Source: Dehalococcoidales bacterium (lineage in GTDB: Bacteria; Chloroflexota; Dehalococcoidia; Dehalococcoidales; RBG-16-60-22). From it: DNA of 5,926 nt. A model generated the notes under the pieces. It was not told where the DNA came from. It saw nothing but the letters and a program-made list of their open reading frames with translations, and did not search any database. The stretch is from positions 1-5,926 of the forward strand of contig JAFGPF010000020.1 of the NCBI GenBank assembly GCA_016926115.1, given 5' to 3'. Every line of letters begins with the position of its first letter. Position 1 is the first letter of the stretch. Of this stretch, positions 1 to 5,912 are shown piece after piece. The position numbers were made by a program, and so were the translations under genes.

Positions 1-384
1 CACCTTGCCGATTTCCACCACCTGGTTGTCCGTAAGAAGGTGCCCGAGGTCGCCGAGATGGACGACGCGTACACCGTCTACCTGGAAGCAGAAGACCGTG
101 TTCTTGCCCCTCTCGCTGCCTCCTTTGTCGTCGTGGGCGGTGGCGATGGCTTTGATGTTGATGCCCTTGGCCTCGGCGGAGTCTCGGACCACCTGCGGAT
201 TTCCCTTGACCGCCGCCGCGTTATTATGGTCGCCGTGGTCGTGACTTATGGTCACGATATCCGCCGAATCGGTAATCTCGCCGTACTTCAGGCCTTCGCT
301 GGTCTCATAGGGGTCGGTGATAATTTTCGTGCCATTGTCCGATGTAATGAGAAAAGCGGCATGTCCCAACCATTTGATTTTCAT
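1..384 (-). CDS. Metallo-beta-lactamase-fold metal-dependent hydrolase (partial, C-terminus outside window)
   Basis: A probable zinc-dependent hydrolase of the metallo-beta-lactamase fold, close to the UlaG/UPF0173-like (Lactamase_B_3) branch; substrate unknown. The 128 visible codons begin MKIKWLGHAAFLI, the typical first strand of this branch. The metal-binding signature HDHGDH (HxHxDH) is at residues 48-53, a further candidate ligand His84 is in TAHDD, and HLGDLGH at 109-115 carries the expected Asp112. Family members are usually a little over 200 residues, so roughly 90 or more are missing beyond base 1. The ATG at 384-382 is preceded by AGGAGG (396-391) with six bases between, a strong ribosome binding site. 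It lies 28 bases downstream of the aminopeptidase stop, so the two are probably cotranscribed. The fold is certain enough; cytosolic location is inferred from the absence of a signal peptide, and the reaction cannot be named. Confidence 0.9.
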   Translation of the reverse strand, partial: MKIKWLGHAAFLITSDNGTKIITDPYETSEGLKYGEITDSADIVTISHDHGDHNNAAAVKGNPQVVRDSAEAKGINIKAIATAHDDKGGSERGKNTVFCFQVDGVRVVHLGDLGHLLTDNQVVEIGKV

Positions 385-412
385 GTTGCCCCTCCTTACA
401 TTATGTGCGTTT

Positions 413-1909
413 TTATTTTTTTACCATAGAAAGTACCAGATTTACCAGGGTGCGTACCGGCGTGCCGGTGGCACCTTTGACCTGATGGCCCTTATCCTTA
501 TCGGTATCGTACGTGCCGGCGATATCCAGATGTACCCAGGGCGTGCCGTCGACGAATTCTTCGAGGAACTTGGCAGCGGTGATGGCTCCCCCGTACCGGT
601 TGCCGATATTCTTGATATCGGCGATATCGCTTTTAATCATCTCCCGGTATTCGGCGAACATCGGCAGTTGCCAGATATAATCGCCGACTGCTTTCCCGGA
701 GGCAAGCACCCGGTCGGCAAGCGCCTGGTTGTTCGTAAAGGCGCCGGTGCAGATAGTCCCCAGCGCCACCATGCAGGCGCCGGTAAGAGTGGCGACGTCG
801 ATGATGCTCTTAGCGCCCAGCTTTTTTGCATAGCACAGGGCATCGGCAAGGATAAGCCGGCCTTCGGCGTCCGTATTGAGGACTTCTATCGTCTTGCCGT
901 TCATCGCCTTGATGATATCGCCCGGTTTCAGGGCGGAGCCGCTGGGGAGGTTTTCCGTGGCGGGCACGAGCGCCGTGACGTTGATTTTAGGCTTAATCTG
1001 CGCCAGGGCAGACAACGTCGCCATGACGGACGCGCCGCCCGCCATGTCCCCCTTCATATCGGACATTCTCTCCGAGGGCTTGATGGAAATACCGCCCGAA
1101 TCGAAGGTGATGCCTTTACCCACCAGGGCTATATCAACTTCATCCGTATCTTTTCCTTTATAAGTGAGGATGATGAACTTGGGGGGCTGCTGGCTCCCTT
1201 GGGACACACCGAGCAAGCCGCCCATGCCCAGCTTTTTTATCTGTACTTTATCCAGCACTTCTATTTTCAGTCCGTACTTTTTTGCCAGCTTTCCTGCGGC
1301 GGCAGCCATATCGGTTGGAGTCATGTTGTTGCCCGGCTCGTTGACCAGGTCGCGCGCCCAGCCGGTCGCTTCCGCCAGTATCCTGCCCCTCTCGATGGCT
1401 CTGGTCAGCGCCGCCTTCGGATCGCCGACTATCGTCAGCAGCTTGATTTCGCCGTTGTCGTTTTCCTTCTTGGTGATGTAGCGCTTGAATTTATAAAGTC
1501 CCAGCAGAGACCCCTCGGAGAGCGCCTGGACGGCGTCCTCCATTTTGATGCCGTTTACGCCGGCACCTGTCACGCCGGTGGCGACGGCGGTGACGCCCTT
1601 GCCCCGCAGGTAACGGCAGGCTTCGGCGATGGCGCCCCGTACCTTGTTGATATCAAGCTCCTTTTTCTTGCCGAGCCCGACCACGACGACGCGACTCGCC
1701 GGGAGTTTGCCCGCACAATGCAGCAGGGTGATTTCACCGGACTTGCCCTTGATATCGCCTTCCTTGATAAGCCGGGTTATCTCCCCGTTCAGAGCTTTGT
1801 CTACGGCGGCGGCATCGCCCTCCGGGCGCTTCACCCCCTGAAAGTGGTTGACGATTACGGCGCCGGCTTTGATATCGGTAAGGTTGCCGGATACGGCTTT
1901 TATCTCCAT
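413..1909 (-). CDS. pepA: Leucyl aminopeptidase (cytosol aminopeptidase, peptidase family M17)
   Basis: Removes N-terminal residues, preferentially leucine, from peptides in the cytosol; known family members are two-metal hexamers. The protein is 498 residues, the normal M17 length. The N-terminal macro-like domain spans roughly 1-165 and the catalytic domain roughly 170-498. The signature NTDAEGRL is at 345-352. The expected metal ligands are Lys265, Asp270, Asp288, Asp347 and Glu349, and the catalytic pair is Lys277 and Arg351. Their spacing (5, 12, 18 and 59 residues) is the same as in bovine lens aminopeptidase as I recall it, so the enzyme should be active. The ATG at 1909-1907 follows AAAGGAGA at a good distance. 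A sigma70-like promoter lies about 50 bases upstream, and the metallo-hydrolase gene follows after 28 bases. In E. coli PepA also binds DNA (Xer recombination); nothing here indicates that role. Confidence 0.97.
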   Translation of the reverse strand: MEIKAVSGNLTDIKAGAVIVNHFQGVKRPEGDAAAVDKALNGEITRLIKEGDIKGKSGEITLLHCAGKLPASRVVVVGLGKKKELDINKVRGAIAEACRYLRGKGVTAVATGVTGAGVNGIKMEDAVQALSEGSLLGLYKFKRYITKKENDNGEIKLLTIVGDPKAALTRAIERGRILAEATGWARDLVNEPGNNMTPTDMAAAAGKLAKKYGLKIEVLDKVQIKKLGMGGLLGVSQGSQQPPKFIILTYKGKDTDEVDIALVGKGITFDSGGISIKPSERMSDMKGDMAGGASVMATLSALAQIKPKINVTALVPATENLPSGSALKPGDIIKAMNGKTIEVLNTDAEGRLILADALCYAKKLGAKSIIDVATLTGACMVALGTICTGAFTNNQALADRVLASGKAVGDYIWQLPMFAEYREMIKSDIADIKNIGNRYGGAITAAKFLEEFVDGTPWVHLDIAGTYDTDKDKGHQVKGATGTPVRTLVNLVLSMVKK

Positions 1910-1957
1910 CTCGGGTCTCCTTTCGACGGTTCATCCCTCAAAAATAATACACCATAG

Positions 1958-1986
1958 ATTATAGAGGGTTTTAGTCCGTTTGGCTA
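1958..1986 (-). promoter_or_regulatory. Candidate sigma70 promoter for pepA and the downstream hydrolase
   Basis: On the minus strand a perfect -10 hexamer TATAAT (1963-1958) follows a -35-like TAGCCA (1986-1981, four of six matches to TTGACA) with exactly 17 bases between. Transcription would begin near 1951, giving a leader of about 40 bases before the pepA ATG. The hexamer match and spacing are seen directly; activity is inferred. Confidence 0.5.
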
Positions 1987-2033
1987 GGCGGCGAAGAAAA
2001 AGGGTGCGTCTAAGAGGGTGCTTCGCTTTTAGA

Positions 2034-2077
2034 GTCATTCTGAGGAGCCCTTCACTCGTGAAGGACGAGAGGGTGAC
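2034..2077. repeat. Intergenic repeat-like element with a hairpin, between degV-1 and pepA
   Basis: The plus strand begins GTCATTCTGAGGAGC (2034-2048), the opening of a short dispersed intergenic repeat known to me from Dehalococcoidia and other bacterial genomes. A perfect six-base stem CCTTCA / TGAAGG (2049-2054 and 2059-2064) with loop CTCG lies at its centre, and outer GTCA / TGAC arms (2034-2037 and 2074-2077) close the unit. No T-run follows the stem on either strand, so it is not a classical terminator. Only one copy is in the window, so the repeat identity is from memory. The surrounding gap (1910-2162) also holds AGGGTGC twice (2001 and 2015) and CTTTTAGAG twice (2026 and 2125), but no gene that I can support. 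Confidence 0.45.
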
Positions 2078-2162
2078 ATAAAAGATATTTTAGTGCAAAA
2101 TTACGGGAGGATAGAGGTCGAAGACTTTTAGAGGGGGTGAGGTTAAAAATATGAGGGGATTA

Positions 2163-3032
2163 TTAAGCCACCGTTTCTTCGCCGTAAAAAGCCACGCCGA
2201 TGAGCCCCGGTCCCGTATGTACGCCCATGACCGGCGTGAACTCGGTGATATATATTTCCTTGCATTCATATTGCGAGGTAATCCTGTCCCTGAGGTTTGC
2301 CGCCTCCGCCGGGGCGTCGGCGTGCATGACGGCGACATGCAGCGGCTGTCCCTTTACCACTGACGGTTCCATCAGCTTGAGCATGCGCTTCACGGCGCTT
2401 TTCATCGTCCGGGGAAGGGCTACGGTGTGGGCGCCGGCGTGATTGAGGGTAAAGATGGGCTTGATATTGAGGATGGAATTGACCAGGGCTGCGGCCTGCG
2501 GTACGCGACCGCTCCGCACCAGGTAGGTAAGCGTATCGAGGGTGGCGTACAGGTTGACCCTGGACATGATATTTTTCGCGATTTCCTTTACCTCTTCCAG
2601 CGCCTTATCCAGGGCGGCGGCTTTTGCCGCCGCAATAGCGACCAGTCCCTGTCCGGCGGCGGCGGTGGTACATTCCATAACGTCGATGGTGACGTTGCGG
2701 AGGGTATCCCTGGCGGTGTCCATCGCCACCCGCGCCGAAGCGAACATGGCGCTGAATTTGGCAGGCTCGGTGAGGCAGAGAACGCTCTGCGCCTTTTTAC
2801 TGGCGTTTTCATAGGCGCGTAGATACGGCTCCGGCGAGGAACTGGAGGTGGTGGGAAGATTCCTGGACTGGCGCAGTATATTATAAAACTCGGTGGGGGT
2901 AATATCTATACCGTCACGGTAGGTCTTGTCACCGACGATAAGCTGCACCGGCACCACCTCGATATCGTACCGCTCAACCTGCTCCGGCGGGACGCAGGCG
3001 GTGGTATCGGTGACGATGGCTACTTTTTTCAT
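2163..3032 (-). CDS. DegV family fatty-acid-binding protein (FakB-like), degV-1
   Basis: DegV/FakB proteins hold a single fatty acid in a closed tunnel. In Firmicutes they present it to the kinase FakA, which makes acyl-phosphate for PlsX and PlsY. The 289-residue product has family length and landmarks: an N-terminal strand followed by TDT at 8-10, the TTSSSSP loop at 61-67 that faces the carboxylate, RSGR at 173-176, and the C-terminal HTGPG at 272-276 with the conserved His272. The ATG at 3032 was chosen because the protein then begins MKKVAIVTD, as is typical. A frame-open start at 3116 would overlap plsY by 74 bases and add an atypical basic tail. The start is 10 bases after the plsY stop with only a weak Shine-Dalgarno, so translation is probably coupled to plsY. 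It aligns almost without gaps to degV-2 at its N-terminus. No FakA is visible, so its role in fatty-acid phosphorylation is inferred. Confidence 0.93.
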   Translation of the reverse strand: MKKVAIVTDTTACVPPEQVERYDIEVVPVQLIVGDKTYRDGIDITPTEFYNILRQSRNLPTTSSSSPEPYLRAYENASKKAQSVLCLTEPAKFSAMFASARVAMDTARDTLRNVTIDVMECTTAAAGQGLVAIAAAKAAALDKALEEVKEIAKNIMSRVNLYATLDTLTYLVRSGRVPQAAALVNSILNIKPIFTLNHAGAHTVALPRTMKSAVKRMLKLMEPSVVKGQPLHVAVMHADAPAEAANLRDRITSQYECKEIYITEFTPVMGVHTGPGLIGVAFYGEETVA

Positions 3033-3042
3033 GCTATTGCTT

Positions 3043-3669
3043 CTATTCCGTTTTCCTGGTCTGCCAGCGGGTGTATTCGCGGTCGATAAAGAGGTTCTGT
3101 TTCCCCTTTTTTGCAATCTCTATCCTGAGGTCTATCAGCGTCCTGATTCCGATGAACAGCAGAAGCGCCAGGGCGCAGTAGATATAAACCATATCCTTAT
3201 CAAAAACCCATTGTAGCACCGGTGTCAGGATGAGGGCGAAAAGCGCCAGCCGGACGTTACGGGTAATGCCGATGAGTATTATCACGATGGCAGCGGCGAT
3301 TAACAGCTCTACGGGCGTGAGGGCGACCAGTACCCCTAAGACAGTCGCCGCCCCTTTGCCTCCCCGGAACTTGATGAAAACGGGCCAGTTATGCCCGACC
3401 ACCGCCGCAAAACCGGTGATGCAGAGCCACTCCACGGAAAGCCCCAGCCACCGGGCGACCATTACCGCCAGGACGCCCTTGATGATATCCAGAGCCAGCA
3501 CGCTCAAGCCGAATACCGGTCCTATCTCGCGGTAGGTGTTTAGAGCGCCGACGTTGCCGCCGCCCACGTCACGGATGTCCACGCCTTTTTTCATTCGGGC
3601 GACGATATAAGCAAAGGGTATCGACCCCAGCAAATACCCGATAATTACAGCCACGATATTCAGTGCCAT
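3043..3669 (-). CDS. plsY: Acyl-phosphate:glycerol-3-phosphate acyltransferase (PlsY family)
   Basis: PlsY is an inner-membrane enzyme that transfers an acyl chain from acyl-phosphate to glycerol-3-phosphate, giving lysophosphatidic acid, the first step of phospholipid synthesis in most bacteria. The 208-residue protein shows the family layout: a first membrane helix with GSIPFAYIV (15-23), GGGNVGALN (36-44), then GHNWPVFIKFRGGKG (92-106), with further membrane helices near 51-74, 80-98, 108-135, 139-154 and 159-177. Two departures are visible. The usual GSGN reads GGGN (Gly37 replaces Ser), and the C-terminal HRxNIxRL-type motif is absent, replaced by a stretch around IRTLIDLRIEI (175-185). 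The ATG at 3669 has AGAAGGAG just upstream and lies 12 bases from the degV-2 stop. Flanking DegV genes support an acyl-transfer role. It could be a divergent PlsY paralogue with altered specificity. Confidence 0.9.
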   Translation of the reverse strand: MALNIVAVIIGYLLGSIPFAYIVARMKKGVDIRDVGGGNVGALNTYREIGPVFGLSVLALDIIKGVLAVMVARWLGLSVEWLCITGFAAVVGHNWPVFIKFRGGKGAATVLGVLVALTPVELLIAAAIVIILIGITRNVRLALFALILTPVLQWVFDKDMVYIYCALALLLFIGIRTLIDLRIEIAKKGKQNLFIDREYTRWQTRKTE

Positions 3670-3681
3670 CTGTTGCTCCTT

Positions 3682-4536
3682 CTAGTCTTCTGGATAAAAA
3701 GCCACCCCGACCGTTCCCGTACCGCAGGCGTAGCCCATCACCGGGCTGAACTCGGAAAGCCAGAGCTCGATGCAGTTGAAATCGTCGGCGACCCGTTTCC
3801 TGAGTTTCTCGGCTTCGTCCGGCGCGTAGGCATGCGTCACGGCGGCATGTACCGGTTTATCGCCCACCCTGTCCCTCATCATCTGGAGCACCCGTTCGAT
3901 TCCCTGCTTCCTGTTCCGCGCCATGCCGGCGAAGTGCACCAGGCTGGAAACGGTGAGAATCGGCTTGATGTTGAGCACCGAGCCTATCTGGGAAGCAACC
4001 TTGGGAATCCGCCCGGAGCGGTAAACATGGCGGATGGTATCCAGGAATATGACGGCGCTGACTTTATCTCTAACCTCTTCGGCGGTGCGGATTACTTCGG
4101 GCAGGTCTTTGCCATCGACTATGGCACGGGCGGCGGCAAGGGCGACCATGCCCTCGGAAGGGGTTGCCTGGTACGTGTCCATGACCTCGATGTTTGTTTC
4201 CGGCAGTTCATTCTTAGCCATTTCCTTGGCAGTACAGGCGGCCGAATACATCATGCTTAACTTGTTCGAGACGGTGCAAAATAGGATATTCTCTGCCCTC
4301 TGGCTGACATTACGGTATGCCTTGAGGCAGTCCTCCGGCGAAGCCGCCGATGTCTTGAAAGATTCCGGGTCGTCCAGGAATAATTTATATGCCTTTGACG
4401 GTGTTATATCCACACCATCTTTGTATAAATTCCCCCCGGCGAAGAAATTAATCGGAACGATTTCGATGTTATACCGGTCGATGAGTTCTTTGGTCAGGCA
4501 GCAGATACTATCCGTGATTACGGCGACTTTATTCGT
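3682..4536 (-). CDS. DegV family fatty-acid-binding protein (FakB-like), degV-2, probable ACG start
   Basis: A second DegV/FakB-like lipid-binding protein, 284 residues if it starts at ACG 4536-4534. From there it reads (M)NKVAVITDS, aligning residue for residue with degV-1 (MKKVAIVTDT). KTSAASP at 61-67, RSGR at 173-176 and SPVMG at 264-268 also match the family. No ATG, GTG or TTG lies in frame between the upstream stop TAA (4575-4573) and that point. GGGAGG (4548-4543) sits exactly six bases before the ACG. The first conventional in-frame start, GTG at 4413, would delete 41 residues including the TDS lipid-binding segment. The C-terminal HTGPG of the family is ACGTG here (270-274), so the conserved histidine is replaced by Ala270. 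It lies 12 bases upstream of plsY. Ligand choice may differ from degV-1. A substitution error in the sequence (ATG read as ACG) is the main alternative for the start. Confidence 0.9.
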   Translation of the reverse strand, partial: TNKVAVITDSICCLTKELIDRYNIEIVPINFFAGGNLYKDGVDITPSKAYKLFLDDPESFKTSAASPEDCLKAYRNVSQRAENILFCTVSNKLSMMYSAACTAKEMAKNELPETNIEVMDTYQATPSEGMVALAAARAIVDGKDLPEVIRTAEEVRDKVSAVIFLDTIRHVYRSGRIPKVASQIGSVLNIKPILTVSSLVHFAGMARNRKQGIERVLQMMRDRVGDKPVHAAVTHAYAPDEAEKLRKRVADDFNCIELWLSEFSPVMGYACGTGTVGVAFYPED

Positions 4537-4541
4537 GGTGT

Positions 4542-4548
4542 ACCTCCC
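4542..4548 (-). promoter_or_regulatory. Shine-Dalgarno that fixes the ACG start of degV-2
   Basis: The minus strand reads GGGAGGT (4548-4542), then five bases to ACG at 4536. This strong site with ideal spacing is the main reason to place initiation at the non-standard codon rather than at GTG 4413. Confidence 0.75.
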
Positions 4549-4568
4549 GGACTTAGTAACAAAGCCAT

Positions 4569-5507
4569 TTATTTAGGACTGGCCAAAGGCATTTTATCAA
4601 AGGATATCTTACGTCCGTTCCTCAGGCGCCGTTCCAGCAGGGCGGGTATCAGCAGGACGCCCCACATCACCAGAATCAGCCCGAAGAACGTGAACGTATT
4701 AAGCTCGCCCACCGTGTAATGCACTATCAGCGTTACCGTCAGCAGCCCCGACGTGATTAACAACGCAACTCTTATCCACCGCTGCCGCAGGCGTATGAAA
4801 GCGCCGATTGTCAGCGCCAGGGCGATGAAACTCGTCCCTATCCAGGGGGCGAAGTAATAAACGAGTTCCATGCTGTGTTCCGTGAATTTGCCCGATTCCG
4901 ATACCGCGAGGAACCAGCCGATGATAATCGGGAGGGGCAGCAGCATTAACGAACTGAAAAGCCAGTCCCGCTTGTTGGTCTGAACGATAATGCGGAAGAG
5001 CCACCACAGGGCTATCGGAAAGTAGACAAGCAGCGCCAGCAGGGACCAAACCCTGGGGAGGTACAGCAGCGAGAGACCCACCGCCAGCACCGGCAGTAGG
5101 GTATACCCCAGCCATGTAAACAGCCATGTCGGTTTGCCGTGCCACCAGCCGTAGATGGTCGTGGCGAGGACGAGTATAAGCACTATCGTTACCCAGCCGG
5201 CATACTGCCACCAGTTAAGCACGAATAGCAGCCCGAAGAGCAGGTGGGGCATCACGGTCAGGAGTACCTGTTTCCAGTTGCCCTGGCTATAGGCTTCGTA
5301 TATCTGGCGGGCGACCAGTCTGGTGCCGCCCATCTCTCCCAGACAGGCTTTTATCGCCTCTGCTTCGTTAAGCCCGGACTTCGTAAGTTCGCTGATTTTA
5401 TCCTGTATATGAGCTTCGAGCTCATTCATTATCTCGACTTCGTCGGCATTTTCGAGCCTGGCTCTTGTCTTGATACTTTCCAGATATTGTATCAGTTCCG
5501 TTGTCAT
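4569..5507 (-). CDS. Polytopic membrane protein with N-terminal HAAS/DUF1700-like domain, partner of PadR
   Basis: The 312-residue product has a charged helical N-terminal region (about 1-78) resembling the HAAS (formerly DUF1700) domain: a helix with EIMNELEAHIQDKISEL (25-41), then KSGLNEAEAIKACLGEM (43-59), the usual 'x-G-x-EAI-xxxG' turn, and an amphipathic helix. Eight hydrophobic segments follow, near 81-98, 102-121, 127-149, 153-175, 182-202, 214-238, 245-264 and 270-292, ending in a basic cytoplasmic tail. HAAS proteins are typically encoded beside PadR regulators and are thought to work with them in signalling; no enzymatic motif is visible, so the function is unknown. The ATG at 5507 was chosen because AGAGG lies just upstream, overlapping the padR stop. 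A frame-open start at 5579 would overlap padR by 61 bases. A lipid- or membrane-sensing role is possible from its neighbours but is only inference. Confidence 0.8.
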   Translation of the reverse strand: MTTELIQYLESIKTRARLENADEVEIMNELEAHIQDKISELTKSGLNEAEAIKACLGEMGGTRLVARQIYEAYSQGNWKQVLLTVMPHLLFGLLFVLNWWQYAGWVTIVLILVLATTIYGWWHGKPTWLFTWLGYTLLPVLAVGLSLLYLPRVWSLLALLVYFPIALWWLFRIIVQTNKRDWLFSSLMLLPLPIIIGWFLAVSESGKFTEHSMELVYYFAPWIGTSFIALALTIGAFIRLRQRWIRVALLITSGLLTVTLIVHYTVGELNTFTFFGLILVMWGVLLIPALLERRLRNGRKISFDKMPLASPK

Positions 5508-5518
5508 TGCCTGAACCT

Positions 5519-5860
5519 CTATGTGCCGGACGGACCCGGTTGAAGAATCAACTTTACGGCCGTTAAAAAGTCCTGCCACTGGGTCTTCTCCAGCGCCAGC
5601 TTCGCCTCACCCTTGGCGGTAATATGGTAGTACCGCCGCCGCCTGCCGTTGGACAGCGACTGCCAGTTGCCGGTAATCAACCCCGACTTTTCAAGTCGGT
5701 GAAGCGCCGGATAGAGTGTCCCTTCTTTGAATCTAAAGTAGCCATGGCTCTTGGTTTCCAGTTCTTTAACGATTTGATAGCCGTACATCGGCTGTTGCGC
5801 CAGCAGACTGAGCAGCAGGGAGTTGGAACTTCCTTTTATTAAGTCACGTCTTACTGCCAC
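5519..5860 (-). CDS. PadR family transcriptional regulator
   Basis: A small winged-helix DNA-binding protein, usually a dimeric repressor relieved by a ligand or signal. The 113-residue product has the PadR hallmarks: PMYGYQI (24-30) in the second helix, GTLYPALHRLEKSGLI (47-62) covering the recognition helix, and the wing with RRRRYYHITAKG (73-84). The short C-terminal helix places it with the small PadR-s2-like proteins. Start choice: GTG 5860 is preceded by AAGGGGTGAT with a five-base gap. The longer GTG at 5869 sits inside that same Shine-Dalgarno and so cannot use it. The next gene, the HAAS-type membrane protein, begins 11 bases after its stop, the standard PadR/HAAS gene pair. Palindromes across the upstream promoter suggest autorepression and control of the whole operon, which is inferred. 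Confidence 0.93.
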   Translation of the reverse strand: MAVRRDLIKGSSNSLLLSLLAQQPMYGYQIVKELETKSHGYFRFKEGTLYPALHRLEKSGLITGNWQSLSNGRRRRYYHITAKGEAKLALEKTQWQDFLTAVKLILQPGPSGT

Positions 5861-5864
5861 GTAA

Positions 5865-5876
5865 ATCACCCCTTTT
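5865..5876 (-). promoter_or_regulatory. Shine-Dalgarno deciding the padR start
   Basis: The minus strand reads AAAAGGGGTGAT (5876-5865), a near-complete match to the 16S anti-Shine-Dalgarno complement, five bases before GTG 5860. The in-frame GTG at 5869-5867 is part of this site, which argues against it as the start. Confidence 0.7.
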
Positions 5877-5880
5877 ACCG

Positions 5881-5909
5881 TATTTACTTAGACATTCTAT
5901 GTATGTCAA
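5881..5909 (-). promoter_or_regulatory. Candidate sigma70 promoter of the padR operon
   Basis: The minus strand carries a perfect -35 TTGACA (5909-5904) and a weak -10-like TAAATA (5886-5881) separated by 17 bases. Initiation near 5874 would leave a leader of only about 14 bases beginning at the Shine-Dalgarno, so either the leader is very short or the true -10 differs slightly. It is the only promoter-like pair I see ahead of the five-gene block. Confidence 0.5.
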
Positions 5910-5912
5910 TAC
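5891..5912. promoter_or_regulatory. Overlapping palindromes, candidate PadR operator
   Basis: GACAT (5891-5895) and ATGTC (5903-5907) form an inverted repeat with a seven-base spacer. A second one, GTAT (5901-5904) and ATAC (5909-5912), is centred on the -35 box. PadR-family operators commonly contain ATGT/ACAT half-sites near their own promoters, and this site would block RNA polymerase binding. The repeats are seen; binding is inferred. Confidence 0.45.

Noticed and set aside
317..1957. A 546-codon plus-strand open frame, longer than pepA itself
   Set aside because: It lies antisense to pepA in a GC-rich region where stops are scarce. Its translation has no recognisable domain and is rich in Gly, Arg and His, as shadow frames are. 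pepA has every catalytic residue on the other strand.
1991..2030. GCGAAG / CTTCGC inverted repeat followed by TTTT as a terminator
   Set aside because: The six-base stem encloses a 24-base loop and the T-run is short. On the minus strand, where the genes run, there is no T-run immediately after the stem.
2049..2064. CCTTCA / TGAAGG hairpin as a rho-independent terminator of the degV operon
   Set aside because: On the minus strand it is followed by a GC-containing stretch, not a run of T.
2163..3116. Longer start for degV-1 at 3116
   Set aside because: It adds 28 basic residues unlike any DegV N-terminus, overlaps plsY by 74 bases, and the canonical MKKVAIVTD start lies downstream at 3032.
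3682..4413. GTG at 4413 as the degV-2 start
   Set aside because: It would delete 41 residues that align to degV-1 with no gap, including the TDS segment, and I see no good Shine-Dalgarno before it.
4569..5579. Longer start for the HAAS membrane protein at 5579
   Set aside because: It overlaps padR by 61 bases. ATG 5507 has an appropriately spaced AGAGG and begins the HAAS-like helix directly.
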